Part shown: one piece after another, positions 3,896 through 8,016 of the stretch
Layout: the number at the start of each line of letters is the position of its first letter
Numbering within the stretch: the first letter of the stretch is position 1
Assembly (NCBI GenBank): GCA_003489345.1
Contig: DNIT01000176.1
Location: forward strand, 21,981 to 29,996
Origin: Pelotomaculum sp.
Lineage (GTDB): Bacteria > Bacillota > Desulfotomaculia > Desulfotomaculales > Pelotomaculaceae
Direction: 5' to 3'
Length of the DNA: 8,016 bases
Notes under the pieces: generated by a model
What the model was told of the DNA's origin: nothing
Database searches by the model: none
Seen by the model: only the letters and a program-made list of their open reading frames with translations
Position numbers and translations under genes: made by a program

Positions 3896-5896
3896 TTACA
3901 GTCCCAGCATATCCATCATATTTTTCAGCATAACCGCGCCTTCGGCGCGTGTGGCGTTGTCTGCCGCGCCAAAGCTGTTGTCGTTACGCCCGTTGACGAT
4001 CCCCAGGCTGTATACACTCCGTACTGACTCATAGGCCCAGGAGCCGATGCTTTCTTGATCGCTGAATGTCATTTCCTTCAATTCCGGCGCCTGGCCGCCG
4101 GCATAATTGTATGCACGCTGGATCATAACAGCCATTTCCTGACGCGTAATCATGTCGTCGGGACGAAACTTGCCGTCCGCACCCACAACCAGGCCCGCCT
4201 TTGCCGCTTTCAAGACATCGCCGGCATACCACGCAGCGGCAGGCACATCGCTAAACGGATTGGGTGCCGCATCGTCCGTCTGTTTCAGGGTTCGGCACAG
4301 CAGCGCGGCAAATTGCGCCCGGCTTATCTTATCCTCCGGAGCGAACCGATCATCGCCTACTCCGTTGATAATTTGCCTGGCCGCCATTATTTCTATATCC
4401 CTCTTGGCCCAGTGGGAAACAATATCCGCAAAGGTTTTCCGGGATTCCGTCACCATGAAGGTTGAGAAGTGCTTGGCGCTGAACACCAGCTTGCCGTCCC
4501 GGACTCTTCCTCCCATGTATTCCCATTGTCCGTTTGTTTCATTCAGGCAATATACTCCTAATTTGTCCGGGTCGCTTACCCCCTCAGGAATGGGCAGGGT
4601 CAGCATAACTTCTTGCTCAAAATTATGCAGTGCGATACCGCCGGAAGATGCGCTGAAGATGTAAACCGCTTTCCTTTCAGTATCCCCCGGCGCGTTCTGC
4701 CCAGTTTCCTCTGAAGCGAGCATCACGCTAAACGCCATTTCCTCGCCCTTTGTCAATGCTTCAGGCGGAATATACATGATTATTTCGCCGTCCTGGATCA
4801 CAATGGGCTTATGTTCAGCGATGGCCAGATCAACCACCGCCGCGGGAAGCTGCACCTCTTTTTGCGCGCCTGCCGCCGCTATCGCCGAGATGTCCACTAG
4901 GAGGGCGTCTATGTCAGCCTTTTTGAGAATAGCGGCCGCCTTTTCAGGGTCGACCCGCAGGGTTGTTATATTGCCCTCCTGGACGATCCTGCCTAAATCC
5001 ACGGCAGGGGCTGCCGGAAGCGAAGATCCCGGGAGTGAAGATCCCCCACCTGTCCCGCCTTGCGTGATGGAATCGCCTGTCTTGAAATAAACCGTTATAT
5101 CCTCACCCAGTTTGCTCCCGTTGTTGGCGCACAGGTCACCGTCAATCTTTACCGTATAGAGGGTATTCTTCTCCAGTGATTCATTAAGAGAGAGGACCAG
5201 GAAGCATTGTCTTTGGGTCTGCATCTCTATCCCGGCCGGAGTATAATAACTCATTGCGGTGCTCCCCGCAGTGAGGTCATCGATTAATTCCACCCTAAAA
5301 GAGACAGGCTTGCTGTCTTCCCCCTTGTAGAGAGATATGCAGTCTTCATTATTTTCATTGGTGCCGATGACGACACCCGGCAGATCTTTATTGTTAACGA
5401 AGAAATTGACGTTGCCCTGAAAGGCCAGGGCCAGGGCATTCGTGCTTATGGGTATAACCTCTACCGGCATGTCCGTAGCCCCTACGGGGTTCGCCCCAAG
5501 AAAAGCCACTTCCTTCGGGGCATCGGAGGGCATCGCAAAGTCAGTCACTGCCGAGGCCTCGGCGGTATGGGCGGCAATAGTGTAGTCCCCGCCGGAAAAG
5601 TCGGACGGTACAGTAAAGACAGTCATGTAGTACCCGCTTTTATTAGTCTTTGTGCCGGCGTAATATTTAACACTGTTGGGAGAACCGGCACGATAAATCT
5701 CGATGAAAACATCCGTATTGCGCATCGCTTCACCGTCATTTTTTACCTGCCCTGCAACAGCCATGATATACCCCGGACTGTAAGTCTTTCTTCCCCCGTT
5801 GGTCACCACCGTGATGGAGGGATCGGCAAATGCTGCTTGGGTTTGAACTGCCAGCAGAATAATGGCGGCAAGGATCGCGCAGATTACTTTTTTCAT
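3896..5896 (-). CDS. SLH-domain surface protein with Ig-like N-terminal regions
   Basis: A 666-residue envelope protein. Its signal peptide MKKVICAILAAIILLAVQTQ is cleaved probably after AFA at residue 24. Residues about 27-118 form a beta-sandwich like macroglobulin MG2 or bacterial Ig domains, and about 140-272 a second Big_5-like region ending in VYFKTG. A Gly/Ser/Pro linker (279-299) follows. Residues about 300-485 form a domain common in SLH proteins, with repeated alternation of AAxILKKADID- and EIIMYIPPEAL-type segments, closing with KHFSTFMV. The C-terminus holds three SLH domains (about 487-536, 546-598 and 609-662; TFADIVSHWAKRDI, PFSDVPAAAWYAGDV, TFSDQESIGSWAYESV), which bind pyruvylated secondary cell-wall polymers in known members. 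The start follows GGAGGAGGTG and the upstream gene stops 4 nt earlier, so the two are co-translated. It is probably an S-layer-associated or scaffolding protein; no enzymatic residues are evident. Confidence 0.92.
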   Translation of the reverse strand: MKKVICAILAAIILLAVQTQAAFADPSITVVTNGGRKTYSPGYIMAVAGQVKNDGEAMRNTDVFIEIYRAGSPNSVKYYAGTKTNKSGYYMTVFTVPSDFSGGDYTIAAHTAEASAVTDFAMPSDAPKEVAFLGANPVGATDMPVEVIPISTNALALAFQGNVNFFVNNKDLPGVVIGTNENNEDCISLYKGEDSKPVSFRVELIDDLTAGSTAMSYYTPAGIEMQTQRQCFLVLSLNESLEKNTLYTVKIDGDLCANNGSKLGEDITVYFKTGDSITQGGTGGGSSLPGSSLPAAPAVDLGRIVQEGNITTLRVDPEKAAAILKKADIDALLVDISAIAAAGAQKEVQLPAAVVDLAIAEHKPIVIQDGEIIMYIPPEALTKGEEMAFSVMLASEETGQNAPGDTERKAVYIFSASSGGIALHNFEQEVMLTLPIPEGVSDPDKLGVYCLNETNGQWEYMGGRVRDGKLVFSAKHFSTFMVTESRKTFADIVSHWAKRDIEIMAARQIINGVGDDRFAPEDKISRAQFAALLCRTLKQTDDAAPNPFSDVPAAAWYAGDVLKAAKAGLVVGADGKFRPDDMITRQEMAVMIQRAYNYAGGQAPELKEMTFSDQESIGSWAYESVRSVYSLGIVNGRNDNSFGAADNATRAEGAVMLKNMMDMLGL
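5016..5045 (-). repeat. Tandem 15-bp duplication in the SLH-protein linker
   Basis: Two adjacent 15-bp units (5016-5030 and 5031-5045) agree at 13 of 15 positions and encode GSSLP twice in the flexible linker. It is in frame and looks like replication slippage in a length-tolerant region. Confidence 0.7.
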
Positions 5897-5900
5897 GCCG

Positions 5901-8016
5901 CTACACCTCCTCCCGGTTCACCTGCAGTTCAAAGTGTTTGGTCTCTGCCAGTACCCGCGGGTTATCCCTGGCCGTGGTGGTTTCACGCAGCATGACGTCA
6001 ACATAGACCTCTCCCGTGATATCCTCAGGTACTGTAAATACGACACTCTCTTTACCAAAAGGTTTATTGGGTTGTCCGCCGGTGTTGAAGTAGCCTTTGC
6101 CCAGAATATCCCCGCCATGCTCCAGACGCGCGCCTTTTCCTCCCCTCACGACAATGTAAGTCCTGGCAGCCCGGTGGTAGAAATCACTCATATTAATTGG
6201 CTGAATACTAAATACATATCTCTTGCCCGGTTGCAGCCCCTCCGCCGCAGGAGAACCGGCCTCATCCAGAACCACGCTGAATGTATCTGGAATTACAGCA
6301 GGTTTGGTATAAAACTCCACACTGGCATCAGCGCCCAGTCCATTCCCCTGCTTGTCGGTCAGTTTGCTGGGTACGGTTATTCTATAGTGTCCGCCGTTGG
6401 CCAACTCCTGGTCGGGCGTAATCACAAGCTCAGTCCCATCGTCGTTAAACCGATAGCTGCATGCCGCTTTCGAGCCGCCCGCAGTGGGGTTGCCCAGCGT
6501 GCCGATCTGCTCGAGAATCACATCGGCCCCGTCACTGAGCGACGCAGGGTCGATCGGATTTACAAAACCCAACGTCAACTCTGCATCCGTGTTAATTTCA
6601 TAGGATTCCACGCCGGCTGGAGGTGAATAGAATATTACGAAAGGTGTTGTGGTAAAGCTCCAGATGTAATCCGCCGACAGGTGGTTGCCGTCCTTATCGG
6701 CAACCGAGGTCGAGACAGTAACAGTGTAGGTGGCGCCGTATCCCAGTTTAGCTTGCGGTGTCAAGACTACTTTCTTTTCCGCAGCATCGTAGGTTACACT
6801 GGCCGCAAGAGTCTGCCCGTCCTTGGACAGTAAAACGGTATTGCTGTTTATGGTATCGGCCTGCATTTCCTGTGAGAAGTAGAACGCAATGGCGCTGTCA
6901 ATAGCAACTCCTTTTGCATACGGAGCCGGAGACTGTCTGTAGATGCCGAACGGGCCATAGTTTTCACGAACCAGCGGCACAGGATTGTCCGGATCGGCCG
7001 CGGTGCAGATATCGACATCCCAATCGCTTCCAGACAAAGCATTGTCCAGCTTTAAAGCTGCCGCTGCCGCTTCAGCCGTATCCTGATCCCTGATCTCGGC
7101 CGAATTGACGGCTGCATAAACAGTTATCGGGCCTTTTATTGTCTGATCATCATAGTAGCTGTAGCTTTCACCCGTCCAGATCCTGATGCCGCTGTCGCAG
7201 CCGGAGATATTGTTGCCATGCAGGTCCGCCTTGCCGGCATCCCTGATGAAAATCCCCGCGGACGTAAAGCCGTCGTGCAGCCTTGTATAATTATTATTGA
7301 TCCCCATGGTCACCGTATCATTGCTGCTGTTATAGCCGGTAATGAGCTCGCCTTTGTAGCCTTCGATCTCACAGTTGCTGATCGTCGCCGTGCCCCACTG
7401 GTCGAGAATAGCGTAACCGGGCTGGCCCTGCCCGTCAAAGGTGCAGTTTTCAATTATCTGACTGCCTACCAATGTGCTGGGGAAATGATACAGGAATATA
7501 CCGGCCCGCTCGGTTGGTGTGAAGGTGCAGCCGCGTACCGTGGCCGAGCTTTGGCTGTCCTCCATGATCGCATACTTGGTCCTGCTCATGCCGGCAAACT
7601 CAACGTTCTCTATTAATCCGCCGCTGCTGGTCCTTATTACTGCTTTCAGCTTCTTGCCGTTGGCATCGATTTTTAAATTTTTGATCACATCACCGTTATT
7701 TATACCACTAAACATAACCCCACCTTCATCATCCGGGTTGTCAATTTCCATATCATCATAACCCGGACCCGCCTTGACAGTTTTGCCCTTAAAGTCAAAT
7801 ACGACGGGAGAGCTGTTACCATAGTGAATGAATGCAAAACCAAAATTAAAAACAATCGTCTTAACGTCATCCCGGTCAATGGCAGCCTGCAACTGTTCCT
7901 TTTGACGCACGAAATCCGCATAATTACCGTTTTGAGCCTTACCGCTGCTGCATAATTTATATTCTTCGGTCCACTTGACCGTGATAGATCTGGTGACCGT
8001 TGCCTTGACGCTGCCG
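5901..8016 (-). CDS. Parallel beta-helix and Big_5 surface protein, partial (N-terminus beyond right edge)
   Basis: The frame stays open from the TAG at 5901-5903 to the right edge, giving 704 visible residues. GTG 7908-7910 is an internal codon, because the 35 upstream codons are open, there is no Shine-Dalgarno and no signal peptide follows. Visible residues about 55-290 have the short repeated turns of a right-handed beta-helix (GGLIENVEFAGMS, SATVRGCTFTPTERAGIFLY, SQIIENCTFDGQG, ATISNCEIEGYKG, ADLHGNNISGCDSGIRIW), as in pectate-lyase-like and other surface beta-helix proteins. Two Big_5 Ig-like domains follow (about 358-458, ending SFTTTP; about 460-573, ending EFYTKP), then a C-terminal beta-rich domain of about 130 residues. 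No anchor is visible; the co-translated SLH protein may hold it to the wall (inference). A polysaccharide-binding or structural role is possible, and no lyase active site is identified. Confidence 0.88.
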   Translation of the reverse strand, partial: GSVKATVTRSITVKWTEEYKLCSSGKAQNGNYADFVRQKEQLQAAIDRDDVKTIVFNFGFAFIHYGNSSPVVFDFKGKTVKAGPGYDDMEIDNPDDEGGVMFSGINNGDVIKNLKIDANGKKLKAVIRTSSGGLIENVEFAGMSRTKYAIMEDSQSSATVRGCTFTPTERAGIFLYHFPSTLVGSQIIENCTFDGQGQPGYAILDQWGTATISNCEIEGYKGELITGYNSSNDTVTMGINNNYTRLHDGFTSAGIFIRDAGKADLHGNNISGCDSGIRIWTGESYSYYDDQTIKGPITVYAAVNSAEIRDQDTAEAAAAALKLDNALSGSDWDVDICTAADPDNPVPLVRENYGPFGIYRQSPAPYAKGVAIDSAIAFYFSQEMQADTINSNTVLLSKDGQTLAASVTYDAAEKKVVLTPQAKLGYGATYTVTVSTSVADKDGNHLSADYIWSFTTTPFVIFYSPPAGVESYEINTDAELTLGFVNPIDPASLSDGADVILEQIGTLGNPTAGGSKAACSYRFNDDGTELVITPDQELANGGHYRITVPSKLTDKQGNGLGADASVEFYTKPAVIPDTFSVVLDEAGSPAAEGLQPGKRYVFSIQPINMSDFYHRAARTYIVVRGGKGARLEHGGDILGKGYFNTGGQPNKPFGKESVVFTVPEDITGEVYVDVMLRETTTARDNPRVLAETKHFELQVNREEV
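5904..5913 (-). promoter_or_regulatory. Ribosome binding site of the SLH gene inside the upstream gene
   Basis: The minus strand reads GGAGGAGGTG, formed by the last codons (Glu-Glu-Val) of the beta-helix gene. The SLH start at 5896 is 4 nt beyond the upstream TAG. Terminating ribosomes could reinitiate, linking the amounts of the two proteins. Confidence 0.8.

Noticed and set aside
5862..6626. Plus-strand open frame of 254 codons
   Set aside because: It is antisense to the beta-helix and SLH genes, with low-complexity, unlikely protein sequence and no ribosome binding site or recognisable domain.
7908..7910. GTG at 7908-7910 as start of the beta-helix gene
   Set aside because: The frame is open for 35 more codons to the window edge, no ribosome binding site precedes the GTG, and no signal peptide follows.
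1..8016. CRISPR array, tRNA or rRNA genes
   Set aside because: No regularly spaced repeats and no tRNA or rRNA signatures were seen; the rRNA-spacer-like motif in the leader stands alone.

Overview
The window looks like chromosomal DNA of a Gram-positive anaerobe of the class Clostridia. A Peptococcaceae-like lineage of intermediate GC content is my best guess from general features, not from a match. The reasons are the S-layer homology (SLH) anchored surface protein, the tandem EcfA1/EcfA2 ATPases of an ECF vitamin or metal transporter, strong AGGAGG ribosome binding sites, and the style of the Big_5/Fn3 surface proteins.

Layout from left to right. (1) Positions 1-1634, minus strand: two ATPases of an energy-coupling factor transporter. 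ecfA1 is complete and overlaps ecfA2 by 28 nt; ecfA2 runs off the left edge. (2) Positions 1800-2201, minus strand: an XRE-family repressor-like protein. (3) Positions 2202-2497: an AT-rich divergent control region with several palindromes, five copies of a [T/C]ATAACG half-site, a good plus-strand promoter and a leader of about 165 nt containing a hairpin. (4) Positions 2498-3730, plus strand: a secreted protein of two Ig-like regions and an Fn3-like domain, not recognised as a named family. (5) Positions 3731-3895: a convergent intergenic region with a terminator hairpin and a second copy of the leader element. (6) Positions 3896-8016, minus strand: a tightly coupled pair of surface-protein genes. 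The upstream one is a parallel beta-helix/Big_5 protein whose start lies beyond the right edge. The downstream one is an SLH-anchored protein of 666 residues.

How the parts may work together. The ECF ATPases power uptake of a micronutrient; the T and S components are not in view. The XRE protein probably controls its own promoter and the divergent promoter of the secreted protein through the shared operator cluster (inference). The beta-helix protein and the SLH protein are probably co-translated parts of the cell envelope.

The most unusual signal is a 34-bp element (30/34 identical) present once in the leader of the secreted-protein gene (2414-2447) and once in inverted orientation 3 nt beyond the SLH gene stop codon (3859-3892). 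The two copies enclose exactly the secreted-protein gene with its ribosome binding site, while its promoter lies outside. Inversion between them would disconnect the gene from its own promoter and place it as a third gene behind the SLH operon. This is a hypothesis; a dispersed structured repeat or RNA element is the main alternative.
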